A stretch of 64,000 nt of DNA from Lacticaseibacillus baoqingensis (lineage in GTDB: Bacteria; Bacillota; Bacilli; Lactobacillales; Lactobacillaceae): the NCBI RefSeq assembly GCF_003946165.1, contig NZ_RHOI01000005.1, forward strand, positions 1 through 64,000, written 5' to 3'. Both the position numbers and the translations under genes were made by a program. Below, in pieces: positions 44,780 through 55,873 of this stretch (position 1 is the stretch's first letter; each line of letters starts with the position of its first letter). The notes beneath the pieces are model-generated. The model worked only from the letters and a program-made list of their open reading frames with translations, did no database searches and was not told the origin of the DNA.

Positions 44780-47149
44780 CTAGCGGCGAATATTTTGCCG
44801 GATTTCAGCCTTCATGAACAGACGGGTCACATCTTCATCCATGTGCGCGATCATTTCTTCAAACATCCGATAAGCTTCTTCTTGATATTCGACCAACGGG
44901 TTCATCTGCCCATAGCCGCGCAGGCCAACAGATTGCCGCAGTTGATCGAGCACATCGATATGATCGGTCCAAAGCGAATCAACGACTCGCAGGATCACCA
45001 CTTTTTCAAATTCCAGCATCTGTGCGCGATCGCCCAGCTGCTTGAGTTTTTGTTCATAATTGGCTTCAGCCAGTTCTTCGATCCGCTTGATCAACCCTTC
45101 TTGTGTGGGGTTGCGTGTAGCCAGATCTGCTAACTTCAATGTGTCCGGGCTGACCATATTGCTGGTGACGTAATCATAGATCTTATCCAGCTGCCATTGG
45201 CTCTTATCGCCTTGGGTGTGCAACTGGACGATCCGGGTAATGCAGCGATCGATCATCGACATCAAGACCGGCTTGAGCGAATCTTCTTCGTTAATCACCT
45301 GTTGACGCTGCTTGTAAATGACTTCACGTTGCTCACGCATCACATCATCATATTGCAAGGTGTTTTTACGCGTATCGTAGTTGTTCCCTTCGACCCGTTT
45401 TTGGGCGGATTCAACGGAACGTGAGATCATGCGGCTGCGGATAACTTGTTCATCATCTTCCAGCTTAAAGCGATCAAGCATTGCCTTGATTCGATCTGAA
45501 CCGAACCGTTTCATCAAATCATCTTCCAAAGACAAGTAGAACTGAGTTGAGCCGGGATCCCCTTGCCGGCCAGAACGGCCACGCAACTGGTTGTCGATCC
45601 GCCGCGACTCGTGCCGCTCGGTCCCGATCACGGCTAAGCCGCCAACTTCTTTAACGCCAGGGCCCAGTTTGATATCAGTCCCCCGCCCAGCCATGTTGGT
45701 CGCAATAGTAACTGCTCCGCGTTGACCGGCGTTCATCACGATTTCAGCTTCGCGCGCATGGTTTTTGGCGTTTAACACTGAATGCGGAATGCCTTCTTCA
45801 TCGAGCATCTTGGACAAGCGCTCAGATGATTCGATCGCAACAGTCCCAACTAGGATCGGTTGGCCTTTGGCGTGGCGCGCTTTAATATCAGCGGTAACGG
45901 CTTTGAATTTGGACTCCAATGTTGGATATAAAATATCTGGCGCATCGACCCGGGCGATCGGGCGGTTCGTCGGGATAGAAATGACGTTCATGTTGTAGAT
46001 TTCGCGGAACTCTTCTTCTTCTGTTTTCGCCGTCCCAGTCATCCCCGACAGCTTGTTATACATCCGAAAGAAGTTCTGATAAGTGATCGTCGCCATGGTT
46101 TGGTTTTCATCTTGGATCTCAACGCCTTCTTTGGCTTCGATCGCTTGATGCAACCCGTCTGAAAAACGCCGGCCTTCCATGGCCCGCCCAGTAAACGAAT
46201 CAACGATCAAGACCTCACCATCTTTGACCATATAGTCGATATCTTTGAGCATGATGTAATTCGCCCGCAACGCTTGGTCCATGTGGTGCGTCAGCGCGGT
46301 GTTTTCAGTATCATAAAGGTTCTTTAACCCGAAAGCTTTTTCCGCTTTGCGAATCCCTTGTTCTGTTAAGCTGATCGTCTTGGTCGGCCAATCGATTTTA
46401 TAATCGTCGTCTTCTTTCAACGTCTTCACAAAACGATCCGCTCGGATGTACAAGCCATTGGACTTTTCAGCACCGCCAGAAATGATCAACGGTGTCCGCG
46501 CTTCATCGATCAAAATCGAATCCACTTCATCGACAATGGCATAATTCAACGGGCGTTGAACCATCTGTTGCTTGTAAACGACCATGTTATCCCGCAGGTA
46601 ATCAAACCCAAGTTCCGAGTTAGTCGAATAAGTGATGTCGGCATTGTAGGCTTCACGCTTTTCATCACTGGACTTGTCATGGGTGTTCAGCCCAACTGAA
46701 AGGCCAAGCCAATTATAGAGTTCACCCATTTCAGTTGCATCACGCGCACTCAGGTATTCGTTGACGGTGACAACATGCACGCCTTCTCCGGCTAACGCAT
46801 TCAAATATACCGGCATGGTGGCAGTCAAGGTTTTCCCTTCACCAGTCTTCATCTCGGCGATATTCCCTTCATGCAAAGTGATCCCGCCAATGATCTGCAC
46901 CCGAAACGGGAATAAGCCTAAGACCCGCTTGGCGCCTTCACGGGCAACCGCAAAGGCTTCAGGTAAAATATCATCTAAAGTTTCACCGTTTTCCAAACGC
47001 TTTTTGAGCGCTGGTGTTTTGGCTTGTAATTCCTCGTCGCTCAACGCTGCATATTCATCTTCATATGCAATGACTTCATCGGCGATCTTGCCTAAACGCT
47101 TAACTTCACGTTTATCGTTTTCGACCCATTTTTTTAGTGGATTTGCCAT
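44780..47149 (-). CDS. secA: Preprotein translocase ATPase SecA
   Basis: The motor of Sec export, 789 aa. Motifs: Walker [53 protein letters not shown] and the Arg finger region [13 protein letters not shown]. The protein stops after the helical scaffold (AEIRQNIRR) and lacks the C-terminal zinc-binding Cys tail, as do other lactobacillar SecA proteins. The ATG has AAGAAGGG upstream. It has a promoter about 140 nt upstream and a structured leader. Confidence 0.98.
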   Translation of the reverse strand: MANPLKKWVENDKREVKRLGKIADEVIAYEDEYAALSDEELQAKTPALKKRLENGETLDDILPEAFAVAREGAKRVLGLFPFRVQIIGGITLHEGNIAEMKTGEGKTLTATMPVYLNALAGEGVHVVTVNEYLSARDATEMGELYNWLGLSVGLNTHDKSSDEKREAYNADITYSTNSELGFDYLRDNMVVYKQQMVQRPLNYAIVDEVDSILIDEARTPLIISGGAEKSNGLYIRADRFVKTLKEDDDYKIDWPTKTISLTEQGIRKAEKAFGLKNLYDTENTALTHHMDQALRANYIMLKDIDYMVKDGEVLIVDSFTGRAMEGRRFSDGLHQAIEAKEGVEIQDENQTMATITYQNFFRMYNKLSGMTGTAKTEEEEFREIYNMNVISIPTNRPIARVDAPDILYPTLESKFKAVTADIKARHAKGQPILVGTVAIESSERLSKMLDEEGIPHSVLNAKNHAREAEIVMNAGQRGAVTIATNMAGRGTDIKLGPGVKEVGGLAVIGTERHESRRIDNQLRGRSGRQGDPGSTQFYLSLEDDLMKRFGSDRIKAMLDRFKLEDDEQVIRSRMISRSVESAQKRVEGNNYDTRKNTLQYDDVMREQREVIYKQRQQVINEEDSLKPVLMSMIDRCITRIVQLHTQGDKSQWQLDKIYDYVTSNMVSPDTLKLADLATRNPTQEGLIKRIEELAEANYEQKLKQLGDRAQMLEFEKVVILRVVDSLWTDHIDVLDQLRQSVGLRGYGQMNPLVEYQEEAYRMFEEMIAHMDEDVTRLFMKAEIRQNIRR

Positions 47150-47179
47150 TAATTAATTTCCCTTCTTGTCATAAACTGT

Positions 47180-47198
47180 GTGATCAAGTGCTGATCAC
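47180..47198 (-). other. Stem-loop in the secA leader
   Basis: A 7-bp perfect repeat, GTGATCA / TGATCAC, with a 5-nt loop, about 30-50 nt before the secA start. There is no T-run, and further weaker pairings exist in the 135-nt leader. Confidence 0.45.
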
Positions 47199-47290
47199 TT
47201 CGGTACCCAATGACGCGAGGCCCTTGAGAGCCTACTCCAGCAGGTCGCAGCTAATAGAAAAAAGCGCCACGACCGGACAATATCTTATAT

Positions 47291-47319
47291 ATTCTAGCAT
47301 TGATTGTGCCGCTTGAAAA
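47291..47319 (-). promoter_or_regulatory. secA promoter
   Basis: An extended -10, TGCTAGAAT (hexamer 47291-47296), with a TTTTCA -35 (47314-47319) and 17-bp spacer on the minus strand. The expected leader is about 135 nt. Confidence 0.6.
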
Positions 47320-47376
47320 CTGGTGGCCCTAAATCTCCGGAGATTCTCTGAGCACAGTCGTCATCGATTTGTCGAT

Positions 47377-47408
47377 CAAAAAAAGGCTGGCGCTTGGGCC
47401 AGCCTTTC
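47377..47408 (-). terminator. Terminator after hpf
   Basis: A perfect 10-bp stem (AAAGGCTGGC / GCCAGCCTTT, 6-nt loop) and seven T on the minus strand. Confidence 0.92.
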
Positions 47409-47417
47409 GAATTTGAA

Positions 47418-47966
47418 TTATTCGTCGGTTTCGATCAAGCCATAACGGCCATCGCGACGCTTGTACACAATGCTGGTCCCGGAGGTTTCAGCATCCTCGA
47501 AGATGAAGAAGTTGTGACCCAGCATGTCCATTTGCAAGATGGCTTCTTGAGAATCCATCGGCTTCAAGGAAACCCGCTTGGTCCGTACAACTTGTAAAGA
47601 ATCTTCTTCCGTGTCATCCACGGCATCAGGTGCGGCAACTTGGATCGGTTCTAAGCCCTTTTCACGGGACTTGCGGTTGATCTTGGTCTTGTACTTGCGC
47701 ACCTGCCGTTCCAGCTTGTCGGTCACCAGATCGATGCTGGCATACAGATCCGGACTGGTTTCTTCAGCCCGCAGTGTCAGATAAGACAACGGGATCGTTA
47801 CTTCAACCTTGGCCGTCTTGTCGGGGTAAACTTTCAGATTCACATGCGCGATCGCTTGAACCGAGTTATCAAAGAACTTGTTCAGTTTGCTGATGCGCTT
47901 TTCGACATAAGACCGAATGGCATCGGTGACCTCGATGTTTTCGCCACGAACGTTGTATGTTAGCAT
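47418..47966 (-). CDS. hpf: Ribosome hibernation promoting factor (long form)
   Basis: A 182-aa long HPF: an N-terminal S30AE domain (MLTYNVRGENIEVTDAIRSYVEKR..., about 1-95), an acidic linker, and a C-terminal dimerisation domain (about 120-182; VRTKRVSLKPMDSQEAILQMDMLGHNFFIF split here as KRVSLKPMDSQEA and LGHNFFIF). It makes 100S ribosomes in stationary phase and stress. It has a consensus -10 promoter and its own terminator. Confidence 0.97.
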   Translation of the reverse strand: MLTYNVRGENIEVTDAIRSYVEKRISKLNKFFDNSVQAIAHVNLKVYPDKTAKVEVTIPLSYLTLRAEETSPDLYASIDLVTDKLERQVRKYKTKINRKSREKGLEPIQVAAPDAVDDTEEDSLQVVRTKRVSLKPMDSQEAILQMDMLGHNFFIFEDAETSGTSIVYKRRDGRYGLIETDE

Positions 47967-48053
47967 GACACTTCTCCCCTTTCATCCGTGCTCCTAAAAT
48001 TCAGGAAACACGCGGGTCGGCAGGATATAAAACCCTTCCATCCCTCTAAACCC

Positions 48054-48082
48054 ATTATACCGAACTGATGCATTAGACACAA
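48054..48082 (-). promoter_or_regulatory. hpf promoter
   Basis: A perfect TATAAT -10 (48054-48059) and TTGTGT -35 (48077-48082) with a 17-bp spacer on the minus strand. Confidence 0.75.
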
Positions 48083-48101
48083 ACCCTTAACTGTGAATAA
48101 T

Positions 48102-48764
48102 TCACCTAATTAACGAAAAGCTCGTGATCTCACCTTGAAATCCTGCCGCCTGCAAAGCCGCGGCCGCATGATAAAAAGTCCTACCAGTCGTGTAGAGATC
48201 ATCGACTAAGATCACCCGTTTCGCCTGGCCAAACACCACCCCTGCACGTACGGTGAAACTTTGCGGTGTCGCCAACCGGCCGGTGCGATCTTTTTTTGCC
48301 TGAGGGGTCGGCGTATCCGCTTTTTGCAGCCATAACCGTAACGGCAAATGCGCAAATAAGCCTAATACCGGGTCAAATCCCCTTGAGGCAAAATGCTTTG
48401 GCTCACTGGTCAAAGGCACGAAGACCCCGCGTTTTGATGGGATCAATTGCGCTTGAAATGCCCGATGCAAGCGCCAATCCCCCAAGCCTTTGTAGCGCTG
48501 GATGAAGGCTTTCATGGCCGCATTATACGCGAACACCCCTTGGTGATGCAGCAGCGGTCCTTGTTGCTGCCAGCGTTGACAATCAAAACACAATTTTGGT
48601 GATGCTTGCCGGCCACATCCTGGGCATGCCGTTGCCGCATCAATCGGCGCAAACGTGCGCAAACACGCCGCACACAACTGTGGTACCTGTAACGGCCGGC
48701 GCCCAAATAACTGCGATAATGTCCAATTCATTTGGATCGGTTGCTGGCACCACACACACTTCAC
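48102..48764 (-). CDS. comFC: ComF family protein (ComFC), phosphoribosyltransferase-like
   Basis: A 220-aa protein with N-terminal zinc cysteines (CVWCQQP, LCAACLRTF, CPGCG, LCFDC) and a C-terminal phosphoribosyltransferase-type loop (RVILVDDLYTTGRT; seen as KRVILVDDLYTTGRTFYHAA). In competent bacteria ComFC works with ComFA in DNA uptake across the membrane. It overlaps comFA by four bases. Only the late comF genes are in this window, so competence cannot be judged. Confidence 0.93.
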   Translation of the reverse strand: MKCVWCQQPIQMNWTLSQLFGRRPLQVPQLCAACLRTFAPIDAATACPGCGRQASPKLCFDCQRWQQQGPLLHHQGVFAYNAAMKAFIQRYKGLGDWRLHRAFQAQLIPSKRGVFVPLTSEPKHFASRGFDPVLGLFAHLPLRLWLQKADTPTPQAKKDRTGRLATPQSFTVRAGVVFGQAKRVILVDDLYTTGRTFYHAAAALQAAGFQGEITSFSLIR

Positions 48765-49996
48765 TGGCTTTTCCTCGCATTCAATTGCCTGATCGTATGC
48801 ACCGCTTGATGCAGCGCTAAAGTATCATGGCGGGCATAAAACCATACGGGATCATCAGGACTGTCGGCTGCCCGACCGGCGCGCCCGGCCATTTGGATCA
48901 AGGCAGCCGCATCAAACCGCTGCGAATCAGCCCCTAACACGACCACCGCACACCGCGGGATCGTCACGCCGCGCTCCAAGATCGTTGTTGTCACTAATAA
49001 GCGCAACTGTCCTTGGCGAAAGGCACTGACTTTTTCTACGCGGTTTGGATCAGCTGCATGCACACTGCTAACCGCTGGGGTCACTGCGACTTTGAGTTGC
49101 TGGACAATAGGCGCCAACCAAGCAATGTCTGGGACAAACAGCAAGCATTGGCGTGTCGTCATGATCTGTTGGAGCGCTTTGACCCACTTCGATGGAATTT
49201 TATGCGGCAACTGTCCTTTGCGGATCTGCACCTGAGGCACTGGCAGCGGCTGACCATGGAAACGCCGCGGCAAAATACTCAAGCCGATTTTCCCGTGCTT
49301 AGCCGCTTGTTGCAATCGCTTCGGCGGCGTTGCGCTTAACCATAATTTTGCCCCGCGGCTGGCCGCGCTGACGGCATGCCAAAGTGCCGGGTCATGAACA
49401 AATGGAAAAGCATCATTTTCATCAATGACCAACAGATCAAACGCCTGATAATACCTTAACAGCTGATGGGTCGTCATGACGGTCAACGCTACCGTCGTTT
49501 GCGGCCAAGAAACACCGCCATACCGCACCGCCATGGCAGTATGGGCAAAAGCTGCCTGCAAGCGCGGAGCCAATTCGCGGACCACATCCAACCGCGGGGT
49601 GGCGACGCCGACGCGGCCGCCGGCAGTCAACACACTGGCGATTGCCGGAAACAAGATCTCGGTCTTGCCAGCTCCGGTTACTGCCCATAACAAGTGCTCT
49701 GTTTTGGTTTGCACCGCAGCCACTAATTCCGCTGCGATCCTTGCTTGTGCCGGCGTCAGTTCTCCTTGCCATGTCAACGGTTGTTCAACTGGCGGCAACG
49801 GTGGTGCCGCAAAGCGATAAAGGGTCGTTTGGCTAGACACTCGCCCGAGATTGATGCAATGCGGACAATAGTCATCTCCGCTGGGCAGTTCCACTAAGCC
49901 TTTTTGGCCGCAGCGCTGACAGCGGCCAGCGGCCAATCCCGGCACCGCCTGTGCTACACTAGTATCAAAATCTACTTCTGAATCCAATAATTGCAT
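48761..49996 (-). CDS. comFA: DNA/RNA helicase ComFA
   Basis: About 411 aa. An N-terminal zinc site (CQRCGQKG... YCPHC), Walker A AVTGAGKTE, a DEAD-like box VIDENDAF, the LSATPP motif III and a C-terminal helicase lobe (TTTILERGVTIPRC, QMAGRAGR) are seen. ComFA is the ATPase thought to pull transforming DNA. The ATG at 49996 touches an AGGA with almost no spacer; a TTG three codons later is better spaced, so the exact start is uncertain. The frame continuing to 50269 runs through yigZ on the other strand and is rejected. Confidence 0.93.
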   Translation of the reverse strand: MQLLDSEVDFDTSVAQAVPGLAAGRCQRCGQKGLVELPSGDDYCPHCINLGRVSSQTTLYRFAAPPLPPVEQPLTWQGELTPAQARIAAELVAAVQTKTEHLLWAVTGAGKTEILFPAIASVLTAGGRVGVATPRLDVVRELAPRLQAAFAHTAMAVRYGGVSWPQTTVALTVMTTHQLLRYYQAFDLLVIDENDAFPFVHDPALWHAVSAASRGAKLWLSATPPKRLQQAAKHGKIGLSILPRRFHGQPLPVPQVQIRKGQLPHKIPSKWVKALQQIMTTRQCLLFVPDIAWLAPIVQQLKVAVTPAVSSVHAADPNRVEKVSAFRQGQLRLLVTTTILERGVTIPRCAVVVLGADSQRFDAAALIQMAGRAGRAADSPDDPVWFYARHDTLALHQAVHTIRQLNARKSQ

Positions 49997-50023
49997 TCCT
50001 GAATACCACAAAGGAGCCCCTCC

Positions 50024-50656
50024 ATGACGTATCACACAATTGCAGCCGATGGTGAACATGAACTGATCATCAAAAAATCGCGCTTCATCACCCGCATCGC
50101 CCGCATCCACACAGAAGCCGATGCCCAAAATATCATCCAAGCCGTACGCAAGACCCACTACAAAGCCAACCACAATGTCCCTGCCTATTTGCTGGGTGAC
50201 GATGATCACATCCAGCGCGCCAATGATGATGGCGAACCTTCTGGCACAGCTGGCGTCCCAATGTTGCAAACCTTACAGCAAATGGGCTTACATGATGTCT
50301 TGGCGATCACGACCCGCTACTTTGGCGGCACCAAGCTGGGTGCCGGCGGCTTGATCCGTGCCTATAGCAACAGCGTTCAAGAAGCGGTCCACAGTGTTGG
50401 TATCGTCGCACGCCAATGGCAAAAAGCGGTCACCATTCAAATCACTTATGCCCAACTTGGCGCCGTACAAAATTATCTGCAAGCGCAACACCAACCGGTA
50501 CAGCATATAGATTACGCCGTTGATGTCACGCTTCACCTCAATGTCAACGAAACTCAGGTTGCACCGCTGCAAGCGGCGTTGACTGATTTGTTAAGCGGCC
50601 AGCTCACCTTCAAGCTGGGCGAGCGCCTATTTGTCGAAGTACCAGTGCCGATTTAA
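50024..50656 (+). CDS. yigZ: YigZ/IMPACT family protein
   Basis: A 210-aa protein. The N-terminal UPF0029/IMPACT domain has the family signature TTRYFGGTKLGAGGLIRAY, and the C-terminal EF-G domain V-like region (about 135-205) follows. It is associated with translation or stress control; the biochemical role is unknown. It is transcribed opposite to comFA with only 27 bp between the starts; AAAGGAG is 8 nt before the ATG. A possible extended -10 (TGCTACACT) is near 49950. Confidence 0.93.
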   Translation: MTYHTIAADGEHELIIKKSRFITRIARIHTEADAQNIIQAVRKTHYKANHNVPAYLLGDDDHIQRANDDGEPSGTAGVPMLQTLQQMGLHDVLAITTRYFGGTKLGAGGLIRAYSNSVQEAVHSVGIVARQWQKAVTIQITYAQLGAVQNYLQAQHQPVQHIDYAVDVTLHLNVNETQVAPLQAALTDLLSGQLTFKLGERLFVEVPVPI

Positions 50657-50684
50657 TTGTTTTCTGGCACCGCATTTCCCCCAA

Positions 50685-50732
50685 ATCAAAAACACCTTTT
50701 GCGGCCGCAGTCGCAAAAGGTGTTTTTTTGAT
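50685..50732. terminator. Bidirectional terminator between yigZ and rfbD
   Basis: A 16-19 bp stem (ATCAAAAACACCTTTTGCG / CGCAAAAGGTGTTTTTTTGAT) between converging genes, with T-runs on both strands. Confidence 0.92.
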
Positions 50733-50734
50733 CA

Positions 50735-51580
50735 CTACTTGGTTTCGATTTGAGCCATAAAGTCATGCAATGCGGTTTGCCATGTGGGCAATTCAAACCC
50801 CGTGGCCTTGGTTTTACTGAGGTCTAACAACGAATGGCGCGGCCGCCAAGCTTTTTGCGGATATTCCGCACTGGTGACAGGCAAGACTTTGGTATCTGTG
50901 TCTTTAAGGATCTCAGTGGCAAACTCAAACCAATTGCAGCTGTTATCGTTTGATAAATGATAGATCCCGTAAGCTAACTGCTGATCCACTGCAAACGTCA
51001 TGAATTCTGCCAACGTCTTCGTCCATGATGGGCGTCCATATTGATCATTGACCACAGTCAAGGTATCATGAGTCTTGGCTAAGTTCAACATAGTATAGAC
51101 AAAATTATGTCCGAACTCACCGAAGACCCAACTCGTCCGAATGATGTAGTATTTCTTGGCATATTTTTGGACAGCCAGTTCGCCTTCGTATTTAGTCCGG
51201 CCGTATTCGTTGCGCGGCGCTGGTTGGTCATCGACAGTATAGATTTCTTTAGTATCACCATCAAACACATAATCCGTGCTGATATAAATCAAAGTCGCAT
51301 CCACGGCTGCTGCTGCCTTGGCCAAATGACGCGTACCGTCAACATTAACCAGCTGGTTGATGGCCTTGCCTTCATCTTCAGCCTTATCAACGGCAGTATA
51401 AGCGGCGCAATGATACACCACGTCTGGTTGATAGTCCTTCAGATATGCGGCCACCGCCGCTTCATCGGTAATATCGAGTTCTTTGGCATCTGTGGCCCGA
51501 TAACTCACCCCGCGGCTGTCGAGTAAATGCCGCAATTCAGTCCCAAGCTGCCCATTGGCGCCTGTGATTAAGATCTTCAT
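50735..51580 (-). CDS. rfbD: dTDP-4-dehydrorhamnose reductase
   Basis: The last step of dTDP-L-rhamnose synthesis. The 281-aa short-chain dehydrogenase has ITGANGQLGTEL at the N-terminus, the STDYVFDG serine segment and the catalytic YGRTKYEGE (Tyr-x-x-x-Lys). The ATG at 51580 has CGGAGGG upstream. It lies after a 16-bp perfect hairpin that separates it from rfbB. Confidence 0.97.
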   Translation of the reverse strand: MKILITGANGQLGTELRHLLDSRGVSYRATDAKELDITDEAAVAAYLKDYQPDVVYHCAAYTAVDKAEDEGKAINQLVNVDGTRHLAKAAAAVDATLIYISTDYVFDGDTKEIYTVDDQPAPRNEYGRTKYEGELAVQKYAKKYYIIRTSWVFGEFGHNFVYTMLNLAKTHDTLTVVNDQYGRPSWTKTLAEFMTFAVDQQLAYGIYHLSNDNSCNWFEFATEILKDTDTKVLPVTSAEYPQKAWRPRHSLLDLSKTKATGFELPTWQTALHDFMAQIETK

Positions 51581-51596
51581 GTTTCCCTCCGTTTGA

Positions 51597-51632
51597 CACA
51601 AAGGCGTGCGACAAAAGTCGCACGCCTTTGTG
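51597..51632 (-). other. Perfect 16-bp hairpin between rfbB and rfbD
   Basis: CACAAAGGCGTGCGAC / GTCGCACGCCTTTGTG with a 4-nt loop, ending about 16 nt before the rfbD start. Its T-rich tail is poor. It could be a leaky terminator, a processing site or a barrier that lowers rfbD expression. Confidence 0.7.
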
Positions 51633-51707
51633 CGTCATGATTCCAGTAATTGCCACCTTAATGGCGCAACTGCCTAACTTCGCCAATTGATCGCATCATT
51701 AAGTCGC

Positions 51708-53303
<1,596 letters not shown>

Positions 53304-53304
<1 letters not shown>

Positions 53305-54179
53305 TATTTAGCCTCCTGTTTGACTAATTGCAACAAATACTGACCATATTCGGTTTTCTTCAAGGGCTGCGCTAATTTTTCGACTTGGGCGATATCGATA
53401 TATCCCATCCGATAGGCGATTTCTTCTAGACAAGAGATCTGCAGGTTTTGCCGGTGTTGGATCGAAGCGATGAATGCAGATGCGGTTTGCAACGATTCAT
53501 GCGTCCCGGTATCCAACCATGCAAACCCGCGGCCAAGCAACTCGACATCGAGCTGATCGCGGCGCAGATATTCCTGATTGACATCCGTGATCTCAAGTTC
53601 GCCACGCGCAGACGGCTTAATATTCTTGGCAATTTCCACGACATTGTTATCGTAGAAATAAAGCCCGGTCACCGCGTAATTGCTGGCAGGATGGGCTGGT
53701 TTTTCGATGATCGACTTGGCGTGCATATGCTCATCAAAATCCACCACGCCAAAGCGTTCTGGATCATTGACATGATAACCAAAGACCGTTGCGCCTTTAG
53801 GCTTGGCAGCTGCGCGCTGGAGCATCTTGGATAAACCGCCGCCATAAAAGATGTTGTCGCCTAGAATCAAGCAAACAGAATCTTGACCGATAAAATCTTC
53901 AGCCAACAAAAAGGCTTCTGCCAAACCGTTAGGATGTTCTTGGACCTTGTAAGTCAGATTCAGCCCCAAGTCATGACCATCGCCAAATAATTCTTCGAAC
54001 CTTGGCAGATCCTTTGGCGTCGAGATCAACATGATGTCTTTGATCCCTGCTAACATCAACGTGGACAGCGGATAATAGATCATCGGCTTGTCATAGATCG
54101 GGATCAATTGCTTCGAGATCGCGCGTGTGATCGGATACAAACGCGTACCAGAACCACCAGCTAGGATAATACCCTTCAT
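53304..54179 (-). CDS. rfbA: Glucose-1-phosphate thymidylyltransferase
   Basis: Makes dTDP-glucose, the first step to dTDP-rhamnose. The 291-aa protein has [30 protein letters not shown] (beginning the nucleotide site), [26 protein letters not shown] and [10 protein letters not shown]. It heads the rml set rfbA-C-B-D. The glucose 1-phosphate would come from the pgcA product. Confidence 0.98.
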
Positions 54180-54297
54180 AACGAAAAATCCTCCTCTTTA
54201 CCTAAGGTGCAATGCCTTTTGACGATGCATTGTCACCGGGCACATACATCTAATAGATTATCACATTCGCAGTAAAACAGGGACCTTGTTTTGCCAA

Positions 54298-55728
54298 TTA
54301 CGCGTGCCGCTTATGCATGAACTCTTGCACATAACCCAAGATCACCCGTGGCCGCAATAACAACAACGCCACGACGTAAACGCCCATCCCCACCAGCACT
54401 TCGATCACCAGCGCCACAATGCGTTGGCCAAGCACATGATCAAGGACACGGATCACCGCATACATGATGACACTGGCGGCTAAATACTTCCACGCTTCAG
54501 AAAACAACCGCCTTAACTTGATCTGGCGGCGCACATAATACACTTGATACCCCGTCACGATCGATTCTGATAAGATCGTCGCGATCACCGCACCCATGGT
54601 TCCCCACAAAAGGATCAACGGCACGTTCAAGATGATATTGGCGATTGATCCTAATACCACAGAGGTGGTGTACGGGCGCATCTGATTGGTTGGCAACAAA
54701 TACTGCACCCCAACGGCACTGGCAATTGCGATCGGGATCACGACGATCGACTCGACTGCCATCAGTTGCGCCACTGGCATAAACTTAGCACTGAAAAAAT
54801 AATACGTAAACGTATCTGAAACCGATGAGATCCCTAATGCTAACGGAAATGCCATCACTAAGACCACATGCATGGAAGTCTCTAGTGAGCGATGCACTGC
54901 AGCTTTGTCCCCATTAGCGAAACTATGCGCGACATGCGGCAATAAGACGGTGCCTGTCGCGGTCACGATGGCTAACAACATTTTGATGATCTTGTCGGAG
55001 TTATCATAAAATCCGGAGGCAGTCACGCCTTGCAACATCCCCAGCATCGTCTTATTCAACTGCAGATAGATCTGCGTCGCCAACTGCGGCACCAATAGCA
55101 ACAATGACGGTCGAAGATGACGGACTAAATGCAGCTCCGAAAGCTTGGGCAACCCGTGCACATAACGCCTGATCGATGGCCAAAAAGTCAAGTTGCCCGC
55201 TAGCTGAGACCCGGCAATGATCACAATATAAAGTCCGGTATCATTGGCGGTTTTCACAAACGTAAACACCATCACCAATGAAGCCAACCGCACAAAGATA
55301 TTGCGCAGCACTGTCACTCTGAAATTTTCTAAGCCTTGAAAAAACCAAGAGATATCAAAAGCTGCGGCGACTAACATCAATCCTTGGGCGAGGTAAAACA
55401 CCCGATAGCGATCGACTGAAAAAACAAACGCCAAATAGATCAATACCGAAAGCCCAATACAGATGAACCGGATCAGTGCAATCTCCCAAAATAGTTTGGC
55501 AAGCTGTTCCGGTCGATCTCGCCGGTACGCGGTTTCACGATTACCATATAAGTTGATCCCTAAACTACCCAGTAAAATAAAATATTGAACGACTGAGTTG
55601 GTAAACGCGTTGATGCCGACCCCAGTCGGGCCAAGCACGCGGTTGACATATGGCACTGTGATCAACGGAACGATCAAGACAAAGACTTGATAACCCGCAT
55701 TCCACAAAAAATTTTTGATGACTTTCAT
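54298..55728 (-). CDS. wzx: Polysaccharide flippase, Wzx family
   Basis: A 476-aa protein with about 12-14 membrane segments of the polysaccharide-transport (MOP/PST) type. FLWNAGYQVFVLIVPLITVPYVNRVLGPTGVG is the typical N-terminus and NAFTNSVVQYF follows. It flips lipid-linked repeat units to the outside before Wzy joins them. The ATG at 55728 has GGAG 6 nt upstream; the extension to 55785 is not supported. It is upstream of the rml genes on the same strand. Confidence 0.93.
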   Translation of the reverse strand: MKVIKNFLWNAGYQVFVLIVPLITVPYVNRVLGPTGVGINAFTNSVVQYFILLGSLGINLYGNRETAYRRDRPEQLAKLFWEIALIRFICIGLSVLIYLAFVFSVDRYRVFYLAQGLMLVAAAFDISWFFQGLENFRVTVLRNIFVRLASLVMVFTFVKTANDTGLYIVIIAGSQLAGNLTFWPSIRRYVHGLPKLSELHLVRHLRPSLLLLVPQLATQIYLQLNKTMLGMLQGVTASGFYDNSDKIIKMLLAIVTATGTVLLPHVAHSFANGDKAAVHRSLETSMHVVLVMAFPLALGISSVSDTFTYYFFSAKFMPVAQLMAVESIVVIPIAIASAVGVQYLLPTNQMRPYTTSVVLGSIANIILNVPLILLWGTMGAVIATILSESIVTGYQVYYVRRQIKLRRLFSEAWKYLAASVIMYAVIRVLDHVLGQRIVALVIEVLVGMGVYVVALLLLRPRVILGYVQEFMHKRHA

Positions 55729-55786
55729 GTTCTTCTCCACAACTATCTTCAATCGGCGCAATATCACCGCATTACATGATACCAAA

Positions 55787-55802
55787 GCACGCCTTAGCGT
55801 GC
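55787..55802. other. Small inverted repeat in the wzx / glycosyltransferase divergent region
   Basis: GCACGC-CTTA-GCGTGC, 6 bp. The 145-bp region between the divergent starts shows no strong promoter on either strand. Confidence 0.3.
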
Positions 55803-55873
55803 ACCCAGATTCAGTTTGTGTTAGGCTATTTGAGGACCAATGCGGTCACTTTTATATGTAAAAGGAAGCCATT

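Noticed and set aside
49997-50269. N-terminal extension of comFA
   Set aside because: It is antisense to yigZ, and the residues do not look like ComFA.
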